Shown: positions 10,860 to 20,599 of the stretch, piece after piece
Layout: each line of letters starts with the position of its first letter
How positions within the stretch are numbered: the first letter of the stretch is position 1
Origin: Nemophila menziesii
Lineage: Eukaryota > Streptophyta > Magnoliopsida > Boraginales > Hydrophyllaceae
Direction of reading: 5' to 3'
Assembly (NCBI GenBank): GCA_029959085.1
Contig: JARWIR010000002.1
Coordinates: 78,086,224-78,150,223, forward strand
Length of the DNA stretch: 64,000 nt
The notes under the pieces: generated by a model
The model's database searches: none
The model's input: the letters and a program-made list of their open reading frames with translations, nothing else
What the model was told of the DNA's origin: nothing
Translations under genes and position numbers: made by a program

Positions 10860-12800
10860 AAAAAGTTGGAAGATTACAAAAATACCCATAAATCTATTAA
10901 TTATTACTTTAATAATATATCATTTAATTTTTATTATCTTCACCATTTATTATATAATATTTATTCATTTATTATCTTCACCACCACCTCCACCCACCAC
11001 CACACCCATCCCCCAACCACCACCACCACCATCACCATAACCAACCCACCACCATCCACCTTAACCACCACCACCCACCATCACAACTACCCCAACACCC
11101 CTACCACCATTCCTACCACCCCCACCCCCACCCCCGCTATTCTCCACCAACCACCACTTTCGCCCATAACCTCCACCGGCTAGTTCCGTCACCACCAATT
11201 ACTACCAACTAATTGGGTCACACACGCGCGTTTGTGATTTTTTTTTAAACATAACTAATTCTAAAAAATCGTAAAAAAATTACATTTTCGAACGAGACAT
11301 ATTAATATTTACATCTAGGAATTTTTTTGATTTTTTGATTTCGATAATCCGTGTATGTGTTTCTATAACACACAAAAAATATTTTCCAAATAAACAACAC
11401 GAGCGCGTCAGTGGATTTTTTTTTATAAAAATCATAATTAAATCCAAAAAAAATTAGAAAAATTTATAAATTGTATTTTTTCACGAAACAAGTTCATATC
11501 TACATCAGCTAATTTTTTTGATTAATTTTTTTATTTTTAAATTTCGATATTCAGTTTTATGTGTTCCCGTAATATACAAAAATATATTTATGTATTTCTG
11601 TAATAAACAAAATTATAAGATCAATCTAAAGCATTCTCTTTTTTGACAAAATCATTTTTTTTCCTCTTTATTACCATATACACTATTTTTACTTGTTTTT
11701 TATTATATTGATGTATTAAATTTTTGTCCAACCCTTTTTCGTTATTTGTGTGTTGCTGTAATACACAAAACAGTCATTGTGTATTACAGTAACACACATT
11801 CATTTTTTCTCTTCCAGTTAAACCGATCTGTTTGTGTATTCATGTGATACACAAAATCACAGACTGAAAAGGGTATGACTAAAAGGGAATACACGATTTT
11901 GTGTGTTACTGTAATACACAAATAATTATTTTTGTGTATTAGATCAATACACAAAATAACAAAAAGAAGTTGGACAAAAAGATATTACATCAAGACAGTA
12001 AAAAAACAAGTAAAAATAGGGTATATGCAATTAATAAAGAGAAAAGAAATAATTTTGTTAAAGAACTGAAGGTTTTAGATCGATTCAATGATTTTTTGTG
12101 TTATAGGAATAGATGAATATATTTTTGTGTATCATGGGAACACATAAAACTAAATATCAGAAGTTAAAAGAAATAAAAAAATAAATCGCTGATGTAGATA
12201 TGAACTTGCCCCGTCAAGAATTACAATTTTTTAATTTTTTTGATTTTTTTGGATTTAAGTATGATTTTTATTAAAAAAAAATTACGCATGCACGCGTGTT
12301 GTGGAATTTGGAATTCTTTTTGTGTAACAACACATAAAACAAATTATCGAATTAAAAAAAAAAAATTCATAGACGTAAATATTAATTTGTCTCGTCTAAA
12401 AATGCAATCTTTTTTATATAAACGATTTATTTAGAATTAGTTATGATTTTTTTTAAATTCTCGTACGCGCGTGTGTGATGAAATTAGTTGGTTGTGATTG
12501 ATGGTGACAGAACTAGTCGGTGGTGGTTATAGGCGAAGGTGGTGGTCGACGGAGAATAATGGTGGTGATGGTGGTAGGTGGGGGTGGTGGTGCTGGGGTG
12601 GTTGTGGTGGTGGGGGTGGGGGTGGGATGGCGGTCGATGGAAAATGTACGAGGTGGTGGTGATAGTCGGTGGTAAATACATAAGGTGGTGGTGGTCAGTG
12701 GTGGTGGTCGAATTTTATAATAAAAAGAAAATTAAAAAAATAATGTATTATGAATTTTATATAATAAAAATAAAAAAGAAATATTAAAATGACATTAAGG
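10860..12800. mobile_element. Fold-back (long inverted repeat) element with CCACCA/TGGTGG ends
   Basis: The left arm (about 10860-11800) and right arm (about 11890-12790) are imperfect reverse complements around a centre near 11850. The outer parts are CCACCA-rich (10980-11180) and TGGTGG-rich (12530-12710). Inward of these both arms have TCACACACGCGCG, then CATAACTAATTCTA, then GAGACA.ATTAATATTTAC, and then several GTGTATTACAGTAACACA-like motifs near the centre. No protein is encoded; frames in the CCACCA part are low-complexity His/Thr/Pro. A shorter copy of the same family lies at 56770-57320. Exact ends and target duplications were not resolved. Confidence 0.75.
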
Positions 12801-12804
12801 GTAA

Positions 12805-14025
12805 TAGTTAAAAGTAAATATGACAAAGTGTTTATTGAGAATTAATTTTTTAAACTATGAGGAAGTATGAAAGATTTTCTTGTTTTCTATTTTTGAAAAT
12901 GGAATTTGAGAATTTGTAATTAAGAATTATCTCTAATGAAAAAAGAAGAAGGAAAAATAACATACCAATTCAACATCCTAATTGTTAATTCTAAATCCAA
13001 TTGGGCAACTTAATTACAAATTTGGTATAAATGTGTAAATACTTTTTAACATGGTATATTTCTACAAATATTTTTTTGTTATATCTTTTAAAAAGTAAAA
13101 CTCGAGAAACTATGAAAAAGGGGTTTTGTTTATTCTTAAAATTAGCATGGAACAAAAAAAAGGAGTAGTATAAGAATTAAAGGTGTTTATTGATTATTAA
13201 TTAAGATGTATAAACTAAAGAGTAATAAATGGTAATTTGGATTCATGTTATACTTATTAATAATTGGTCTTGTCATTAACTCATGTCCATAATAAAGTAT
13301 ATTATGAACAGCTAGATAATGTACCTAGTAGAGTTTATACATATTTAAAAAACATTATATTTTAGAAAACAAAAATGGCCTTATACTTAAACATAGGCAA
13401 TCTCAACGTTTTTATTTTGATAGTTGCTGGAACCTAAGGCGACAGATTTAATGGTTTTGTCAAAAAAAATCGGCTCTGACCCAAACAAATATTAGGCTAT
13501 GATAAATCTAGACACTCTTGGGACCCAAAGATAACATTAATGAGCACGAGATGAAACTGCACCTGTTGGGATGAGGTAGATGCCATTGTGTGATGTTGTC
13601 CAATGTCCATGCCCTACTCCTACCTCATATATTTGGTCGTGTAAAAAAGAAAATTGAACTAAGTGTAAAATTTATTTATTTTACCATGGGACAATGGTGT
13701 GGATCAGTCATTTTATCTGAAAACTAAAAATCAGAACGACCAAGGTAATCTAAGATATCGCTTAGGAACAGAAGTTGAGGTTAATTACATGTTAAGGGTG
13801 AACTAAAAAGTTAATATTACAACTCCATAAGCTAATAGTAAGCTAATATATAGTGAGGTGGCTAATATTTCGGTTAGGGATTGTTGTTTAAAATCTTCTC
13901 CCATAAAAATCGAGTAATTTAGTGAATGAGGTGTACTTATTTATGGTTTGGTGGGTTTAAAGAAACTGAATAGAGGATTAGAGGTTGTAACATGTGTGTG
14001 ATATCGGTGGGTTTTTACACTTAAT
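12805..14025. other. Intergenic, no gene seen
   Basis: AT-rich sequence without a convincing frame or repeat. The GGGCAACTTAATTAC text near 13003 mirrors the GGGGCAACGCCCAATTAATTAC text near 10780, hinting that the fold-back element may extend this far. Confidence 0.4.
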
Positions 14026-14029
14026 TTTT

Positions 14030-14670
14030 CATTTTTTTGTAAAATTAGTTAAAACTAAAGGCATATAACCAAAAATCACGTAGATATAGTAATGTATGGT
14101 ATGGTGGGTGTATATCGCATTATACGTTGATGAGTTTGTGTTTGCTTAGGGGGAGGGGATGGTTGTACAGTAGTTGACGGTAGAAAAAAAGTGCACTTAT
14201 AAATTGAATAGTAATTTCATTTGTGTTCACATTGTAGGAGACAGTGAAATATTAGTGGTTATGGTTTGGGTTTCTTGCAAATTTTTGTGTAAACACTGGA
14301 CAACATTCGTTAAGATAAAAGGTCTAACATATTTTTTTTTGTATATTATTGGTAAGCATATGTAATTATTGAGTAAGTAATTTAGTTTATGTCAATATCT
14401 CAGTGTTTGTTTGCGAATGTGAATTTTCCTTGTAAAATTACTTAAAATTGTTAATATATAACCATAAGTTATGTAGATGTAGTAATATATGGTATTAGTG
14501 GGTGTGTCACACAAATATGTGACTAACTTTGTGTTTGATTAGGGAGAAGGGAAAGGGATGGTTGTATGGTTGTTATTGGTATGAAAGAAAGATCACTTAT
14601 GAATTGAGTATTAAGTTCATTTGTGTTCACCTTACAGAAGACCCTGAAATATGTGTGGCTATTTGGTGTC
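14030..14670. repeat. Two imperfect direct copies, spaced about 395 bases
   Basis: Copy 1 (about 14037-14275) and copy 2 (about 14432-14665) share TGTAAAATTA, then TAACCA.AA, then TAGTAAT.TATGGTAT, then GGGATGGTTGTA, then TTTCATTTGTGTTCAC, then GACA/CCCTGAAATA. The order is the same throughout, with about 20-25% difference. They are non-coding and of unknown origin. Confidence 0.65.
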
Positions 14671-14674
14671 CCTC

Positions 14675-15250
14675 GAGACGTGATTAAAAAACCGCACTCG
14701 GGGAAGTATACCTCGCAAGTGCACGAGTCGTTTCAAGTTGTAAAAGTACGTATTTTTGTATCGTTATCCATAGAGACTATAAAGTTAATTTTAAAGTTTT
14801 AGTAGTGTGCTTGGGGTGCTAGTTGCGATAAGGAAAGTAAAAGGAGGTATATGCATTTAAAATTTTATAATTTAAATATCAAGCAAGAACTAAAGCGCAA
14901 ATATTGAGTTCCTAGAAATTATAAAAAAGATAACTAGGACTAATTAGCAATGAACATGAAGTAAATTATGAGTGAATAGCTTGAGAGTCGCTAGTCATCC
15001 CCACTAGTTGCCTAGTTATGCGTTTATTGACATGAGGGTAAATTGTTATTTCTTTGTTAGTAGGGACTCGACTATCCACCTAAATTCCTCCCAGGTACAT
15101 AATGCCTACCCTTAAACTCTAGGAACCTATATGAGTGACCCTACAAACTTTCCTAGCGATTAAGGACTAACCCTATGTGACTATCCAGCCAAGACGTCCC
15201 GGTTCATTAACTAACATCAAATGTCTATAGTACTAGCTCTTTGTTTTGAC
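14675..15250 (-). repeat. Probable LTR-retrotransposon terminal remnant
   Basis: The text CTCGCAAGTGCACGAGTCG (14712-14730), followed by TATCGTTATCCATAGAGAC, is the reverse of the usual Athila/Tat-type LTR 3' end (a CTCTGTGGAT..CGTACACTTGCGG arrangement). A similar forward arrangement closes the LTR at 20.4-20.48 kb. Frames are closed. I see neither a primer site nor a second LTR, so the call rests on this signature alone. Confidence 0.45.
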
Positions 15251-15359
15251 CTCCCTCCCGGGTGTAATCCAAATTATAGTCACTCTTATCGAAATGTTAA
15301 AGATACTGAATATCGAGATCATACTCGTAACTAAAGATCGTCACATGTACATTTACATG

Positions 15360-15960
15360 AGGAGGAGACGCATACAAGTTGGACTCTTTTTTCCTTCGTC
15401 AAGGTTTTTTTCCCATAGGGTTTTCCTGACAAGGTTTGTAATGAGGAACATTAAGAGCATATCGATAAGGATTATGTATCCTTTTTTCTTCACTAGGTTT
15501 TTATCCCACATGATTTTTTTCTAATAAAGTTTTAACGAGGTATATCAATAAAATTTGGTGAATATTCAACTTGACTTGATCAAATTAAAGTTCACAAGGC
15601 AAGCTTAAGATGCAAAGAGAAAGATAGGGCATCGTGTCAATATAATTTATTGACTCCACTTTATAATTGCATGCGAAGATACGTGCAAAAATTTGAGATA
15701 AGTCGATAATACTTATGATCCAGATACTATATTCCTCATATTCAAACATTCTAATTTTCTAAAGGAGATTACCATATGCTTGTATTAGGGGGAGACAAAT
15801 ACGCACTACACTCTTTTCATTCACATAGGTTTGTCCCAACGAATTTTCCTTACAAGAGTTTTAACGAGGCAGTACAAGAAGCGTTGTGAAATAATATCCA
15901 AGGTTAAGTGTTACGAAAATATTATTTTGTGGATATTATTATTGTAGAATAGTGGAGAGG
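15360..15960 (+). repeat. Ty1/copia 3' region remnant (post-pol block and LTR start)
   Basis: Three spaced copies are present of a block typical of the end of plant copia elements. The block runs CTCTTTTT..TTC, CACTAGGTTTTT, TCCCAC.TGG.TTTTCC, and ACAAGGTTTTTAACGAGG. The copies are at about 15380-15445, 15478-15540 and 15811-15868. The sequence after the third copy (AAGTGTTACGAAAATATTAT, then GTGGATATTATT) looks like a copia LTR start. There is no pol upstream, so this is a solo 3' remnant. Confidence 0.5.
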
Positions 15961-16057
15961 TTTTGTAACATCTCTTCTTTATTTTTTTAACTCTCATATT
16001 TAATTCTATACAATGGTATAGTTAGTAGGTTACTTCAAAGGTTTATAATTCTCTATA

Positions 16058-16565
16058 GAGTAAATGCCTCCTTTACCCCCTAAACTATGACCGAATTGAC
16101 AGTTTTCCCCTCAATGTATTTTTTGGTACTGGATGGATGCCCCTTAAGTTTTATTTTTGTGACTAAATGCCTCTTTCGTGACTAGATGCCCCTTAACGAA
16201 ATAGGCGCCATTTAATATCACGAAAATGTAAACTGAACCCCATCATATACTGGATGTCCCTTTCTAGATGCCCCTTTTGTGATATTTAACATAGTTGTTT
16301 TTTATATTTAAATGACCATATGTTAAGGGGCATCCACTTACTCCATAACGAAATAGGCGCCATTTAATCTCTCTAGTTACGAAAATGAATCTTAAGGGCA
16401 TCCATTCACGAAAATGAAACTTAAGGAGCATCCAGTCACGAAAATGAAACTTAAAAGGGACATCCAGTCACAAAAATGAAACTTAAGGGTCATTCAGTAC
16501 CAAAAAATACAATAGGCGGCAAACTACAATTCAAATTGTTTAGGAGATAATAGATGTATTTATTC
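16058..16565. mobile_element. Small non-autonomous MULE (508 bp), same TIR family as 4974 and 42648
   Basis: It begins GAGTAAATGCCTCC and ends with the mirrored GTATTTATTC at 16565. Internal text such as TTACCCCCTAAACTATGACC, GGTACTGGATGGATGCCCCT and repeated AAATGAAACTTAAGG is of the kind found in the TIRs of the other two elements. Flanks TTCTCTATA (16049-16057) and TTCTATATA (16566-16574) form a 9-bp target duplication with one difference. It is non-coding and probably mobilised by an autonomous relative. Confidence 0.8.
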
Positions 16566-16574
16566 TTCTATATA

Positions 16575-17083
16575 TAAAGACTAGTTAATTATTATTTCTC
16601 CTACACTATTTATTGCATAAGATAGATAAAACTCCTCTATTATTTTTATATACTATTTTTTTTTTACAACAATTTGCACATTTTTCAGTAATTATCTGTC
16701 CAAAATTTAATCATAACAATGCATCTGCGGTTTGAAGTATCTAAGTTCCTTTTCTCCTCTTTTTGTTTTGATTCTATCTTTTTAGTTTTAAAATCTTTTT
16801 TCAATGTCAAATATAATGCTTTTTGAAACCCATGCAGCTTTGTTCTCACCATCATTATAGCTTTTTCTCCACTTTTCTTCTTTTTAAGATTTTATATCAT
16901 ATAGTAGATCAATTTTGGGTAAAGTGTTACGTACTCATAAAATAATTGAGAGAATAATAAAGTTTTCTTTACATAAAATAAAATATCAAGCGGACTCGGT
17001 TAATCTCTACGTGAAATATAAACTTACATAAATCAAACCTCCATGCAGAAAGAAGTCATCCAATCTAAGGAAAAAAATAAGGA
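16575..17083. other. Intergenic, no gene seen
   Basis: AT-rich, no coding signal and no recognised repeat. Confidence 0.5.
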
Positions 17084-17092
17084 AAAAAAATA

Positions 17093-18764
17093 GGGTTATT
17101 TATTTAAAACAGCCTAAAATCCTTCCCACATTCTGTTAACCTCCAGCTCCCCAACTAGTAGTTGGGAGCCAACTAATAACAATTAAAAACCAAAAAAACC
17201 CTCCCCTCACCAATATATAATCCCAAACCAATCCCTCTCCCAGCAAACCGGAACCCTTTCCCCTCCCCTCCTCTGTGATATCAGACCAAAACACCACCAC
17301 CCCCCTCTCTCGGCATCAGCATCACCACTACCCCGCCGTCAACCCCACCCCACCCCACCAACGAGGTACAGCGCCACCCCACACCCCACCAACGAGGTAC
17401 AGCGCCACCCCACACCCACTGCTCTCTCGCTGCTCAACATTGATTCAACACCATCAACCCTTCTTCACCACTATAGCGCCACCCCACCACCGATCTACAC
17501 CACCAACCAATCACCGCACCCCCACCCATCAACCCTACTGAACTACCACTCCCCTCTTGTTCGAACCCATTTGTGCAGCCCAAACAATTACACAATGGGG
17601 CCAGCCCAAGAACACCCAAACCAATCGAGCCGAATAATCAAAACCCATCTCTTCACAATCAACATCAACCCACCCCACCCCACCCCACACCACCATCGTG
17701 AAACCCATCGACACCAACATCACCGCCCCTAAAATCACCACCCAACCTCTTCTGCTCGTAACGAATAATTGGGACAGAATCAAGTTTTGTTTGTTATGGG
17801 CCAAGCCGTTGTGAATGTATGCTTGCTGGGGCCAGCCCAGTTTGGATTTACTCTTGCTGGGTACAGGCTCAAAGTCCATTTCAATGAAACCCATAGAGAC
17901 ATGGGTCCAGCCCCAAATCAATTCTGCAGCCATTTCAATGAAGCCCATAGAGACATGGGTCCAGCCCCAAATCAATTCTGCAGCCCATCGAAATCTCCAC
18001 CAAAATCACCACCCAAATCACCTCCTCCAACAGCATCTTCAGCAGCATCTCAGAGTTGTTTGTGGTTTGTTACCAGGCTGTGCAGCCCCATTAAGCGTGT
18101 GATAAGTTGGGTTTTTTTTTGATTTTGTGAATGGTACAATGCATAAGAGGAAGTTGGTTGTTTCTAAGCCGACACATCAAGAAAATGAATTGTTTTGTTT
18201 AAATTTGTAATCCATTTCCAACCACCTTCTCTGATATTGTTTTTGATTGTATTTGTGATGGGGCCAGGCCCAGTATAGAAATGATTTTTTTTGTTTTGTA
18301 TTCGAATAGATAATTTGTGTTATCCTTTTTTCTTTGGACTGATAATATGTGTTATCCTTTTATCTTTGGACAGATAAGTTGTATTTGGTTTAATCAGTGT
18401 GGTTAGTTTGTTTTTAGATTGAATTTTTTGTTAGTTTCTAGATTGAATAAGTAGAATTTGGTTTAATGAGTGTTGTTTGTTTATTGATATTATGGGTGCA
18501 GGCCAAAATGGTAAGTTGTGTGTTGTTTTTATTCGTAATAGGTCCGTACCCATCGAGTTAGTAATCGATATGGGTCTGGACCGTGTGGGATTTGACTTAA
18601 AGTAAAAATGCACATTCCATGGGTCCGTACCCATTACGAATAGGGGCAAAACAGACAAAAAATCTAACAAGCTAGTTAGAGATTGGAGGTATATAGGATG
18701 TTTTATTAGTTAGGAGGTATATAATAATGTTTGTGGGAAATAGGCTGTGGAAAGTAATTTCCTC
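17093..18764. mobile_element. Second Pack-MULE candidate (1.67 kb) with gene-like content
   Basis: A perfect 9-bp direct repeat AAAAAAATA lies at 17084-17092 and 18765-18773. The termini are imperfect inverted repeats (15 of 23 outer positions match, including an exact ACAGCCT block), and CCCACA..CCTCC text is shared inside. The interior looks like a promoter plus leader: TATATAA at 17214-17220, then a long CT/CCACC-rich tract, then GC-rich frames. This is the general picture of a MULE that has taken up gene sequence. The A-rich target repeat is low-complexity, which lowers confidence. Confidence 0.6.
17769..18122 (+). CDS. Hypothetical ORF with a duplicated 18-residue unit, inside MULE
   Basis: The 117-codon frame has an ATG start. 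It contains two in-frame copies of an 18-residue unit beginning HFNET/AHRDMGPAPNQFC, from a 54-bp tandem duplication (17877-17930 and 17931-17984, one base different). A Ser/Pro/Lys-rich tail (PSKSPPKSPPKSPPP) follows, and the frame ends in a Phe-rich segment. I recognise no family. Conflicting open frames on both strands and the position inside a transposon argue against a working protein; it may be a by-product of captured GC-rich DNA. Confidence 0.2.
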   Translation: MGQNQVLFVMGQAVVNVCLLGPAQFGFTLAGYRLKVHFNETHRDMGPAPNQFCSHFNEAHRDMGPAPNQFCSPSKSPPKSPPKSPPPTASSAASQSCLWFVTRLCSPIKRVISWVFF

Positions 18765-18773
18765 AAAAAAATA

Positions 18774-19640
18774 CAAGAAACAATTTTAGCAACTAATGGA
18801 CTAAAAAATTTACAATACACTAATGCAATAAGAGAAATCTACAAATGAATGCTAAATAATATTAAAATATTTTTAAAAACTCAACTAAATAAGAATCTTA
18901 TTAAAATTTTAAACTAAATTTCTAGTTTGATTTTTTATTTTTATAATTTTTATTTTATTTTATTTTTATTTTATTTTTATTTTATTTTTATTTTAATTAT
19001 ACTAAAAGTACATACCTAATTTTAATTTTTTAATTGTTTTTAGTTCTAATTTTTTAATTTTAAACCCTCATACTCTAACTATCTTTTAGGAACGTACCTA
19101 TTTTTCAAGGAGGGTACGTACCTATACCATTTTTTAAATGTTATAAAAGAATTTTTTATATACTAGTATTATGTCCTAATATTATTATGTCACATCAAAG
19201 TTTAGAAGGGTTCGTATCGGTTTTTGTCCATATTTGTGATTTTACCTAAGCCGTACCTCGTGCCCAAGTAGCCGTACCTAAGTAGTCGTACGCAAATTCA
19301 TCTCTTCCACTATAGCATTGGAAAAAATAATCCTTCACCTTCACACTCACACAAGAACAAAAAAAAAGAATCTCTTCACCTTCATATCGCATATGGAACA
19401 AAAAACAAAAAGGATCTCTCCACCTTCACACAACGTACGAATAAAAACTCAACAAAAAACTCCTAATTAGACGGTCTAAAGTCACCGGACCCGAGTAGCC
19501 AGCACCAAGTCACAAACTCGCATACGATCAAAAAAACAAGAACACAAGTAACAGGCCCAATGGGATGTACCCAGGTCGCTATAAAACACTGGAAAACAGC
19601 AAAAACAATGCTTGGAACAAATTAAACGTTAAACAACAAT
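18774..19640. other. Intergenic, no gene seen
   Basis: AT-rich, with a TTTTATTTTTATTTTA simple stretch at about 18930-19000 and two GTACGTACCTAT-like repeats near 19090-19120. No gene evidence. Confidence 0.5.
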
Positions 19641-19649
19641 GACCATTTT

Positions 19650-20228
19650 TACCTTAATCTGTGTTCTTCGCTACCCTCTTCACAGATGGTGGCTAATGGT
19701 CTAAGCGGCGGCTGTTTTAGCAGGAGTTTCGACAAAGGTAAAAAAAACCTTTGAACGTTGAACAGATCTGAACAGATATGAAGATGGAGGAGACTGGTCC
19801 ACGACGGAGGTGTATTATGATGGTGGAGCATGGTCCACGAATGGTGGGTTTCTTTGGCATAACGCGGCAGTAGTTAATGGTCCCTGGACAACGGCGGATT
19901 TCATGTGCAGTAGAGCTTGTTGGTGGTGGAGATGATGGTGATGGTGGTGAAGATGGTGGAGAATGGTCACGGCGATGCCAGCTTACTTGTGCGGGAGAGA
20001 TGGTCGAGAATGGTGCTCGGACGGTGGTGTATGATGATGGTGGAGTATGGTCCACACACGCCGACGGTTTTATGGTGGAGAATGGGCCACGATAGCGGCG
20101 GTTTTCTCGTCCAGGAGAGCGGCGGCGGGAAGGTGAGACCTGAGTCAAGAGAGATGGCGAAGAGAGAAGGAGAACGAATGTCGACAGTTTTACGGTGGAG
20201 AACGGGCGACGATGGCGGCGGTTTTCTT
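19650..20228 (-). repeat. Block of the GTGGACCATTCTCCACCATC repeat family
   Basis: Read on the minus strand, variants of GTGGACCATTCTCCACCATC occur at least six times, separated by CCGCCGTTGTC/AGAAACC-type spacers. The same motif, on the plus strand, occurs at 39.6 kb, 40.9-41.3 kb and 53.7 kb. Overlapping long frames on both strands encode only Pro/Ser/His- or Gly/Val/Asp-rich peptides and are not credible proteins. The block stops abruptly at about 20230, where the gypsy LTR end begins. Confidence 0.6.
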
Positions 20229-20229
20229 A

Positions 20230-20481
20230 TTTTCATTTGGCCTAATCTTTAGTTTATTTACATTCTTGCGTTTAGTCTTCTCACAATCAAAAATCAAAAC
20301 AAATATCTATCTTATTCATTTTTCGTATTGAAATTAATTCTACTTATCATCTAAACACAACTATCTTACCTAGCAATTCATGTGGAGACGATTATCCCGT
20401 TTTTTACCTACTTATTATTACTTGGACGACCCGTACACTTGCGGTAGCCGCTTCTCTTTTTTAGTGTTGATTTTTATCACA
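20230..20481 (+). repeat. 3' part of the 5' LTR of an Athila-like gypsy element
   Basis: The segment ends GATTTTTATCACA at 20481, just upstream of a tRNA-type primer site. It contains the usual LTR-end text (CCCGTACACTTGCGG at about 20428-20442). The LTR start could not be located; the upstream block of another repeat family (19650-20228) suggests that the LTR is truncated or interrupted. Confidence 0.5.
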
Positions 20482-20502
20482 CTCTAGGAGCGACCAAGTT
20501 TT

Positions 20503-20520
20503 TGGCGCCGCTACAGGGGA
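20503..20520 (+). other. Primer-binding site, tRNA-Asp type
   Basis: TGGCGCCGCTACAGGGGA matches 15 of 18 bases of the tRNA-Asp-complementary primer site used by Athila-group elements. It lies 21 bases after the LTR end. Primer-site identity, pol order and integrase motifs agree on the lineage. Confidence 0.7.
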
Positions 20521-20599
20521 TTGCAGCGTGTGATTTTTTTATGTTTATTTATTTTTAGTAGAGTTAATTGTTATTTTCCGTTTTACGCTTCTCTTGTGT

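Noticed and set aside
10866..11183. His/Thr/Pro-rich frame
   Set aside because: It is the translation of a CCACCA triplet array in the arm of a fold-back element.
16566..16590. Helitron 5' end (TCTATATATAAAGAC)
   Set aside because: The position is better explained as the 9-bp target duplication next to the 508-bp MULE, and no matching Helitron 3' end was found.
17535..17975. 146-codon minus-strand frame
   Set aside because: It lies opposite the plus-strand frame with the same 54-bp duplication, with no motif and no leader; probably a shadow.
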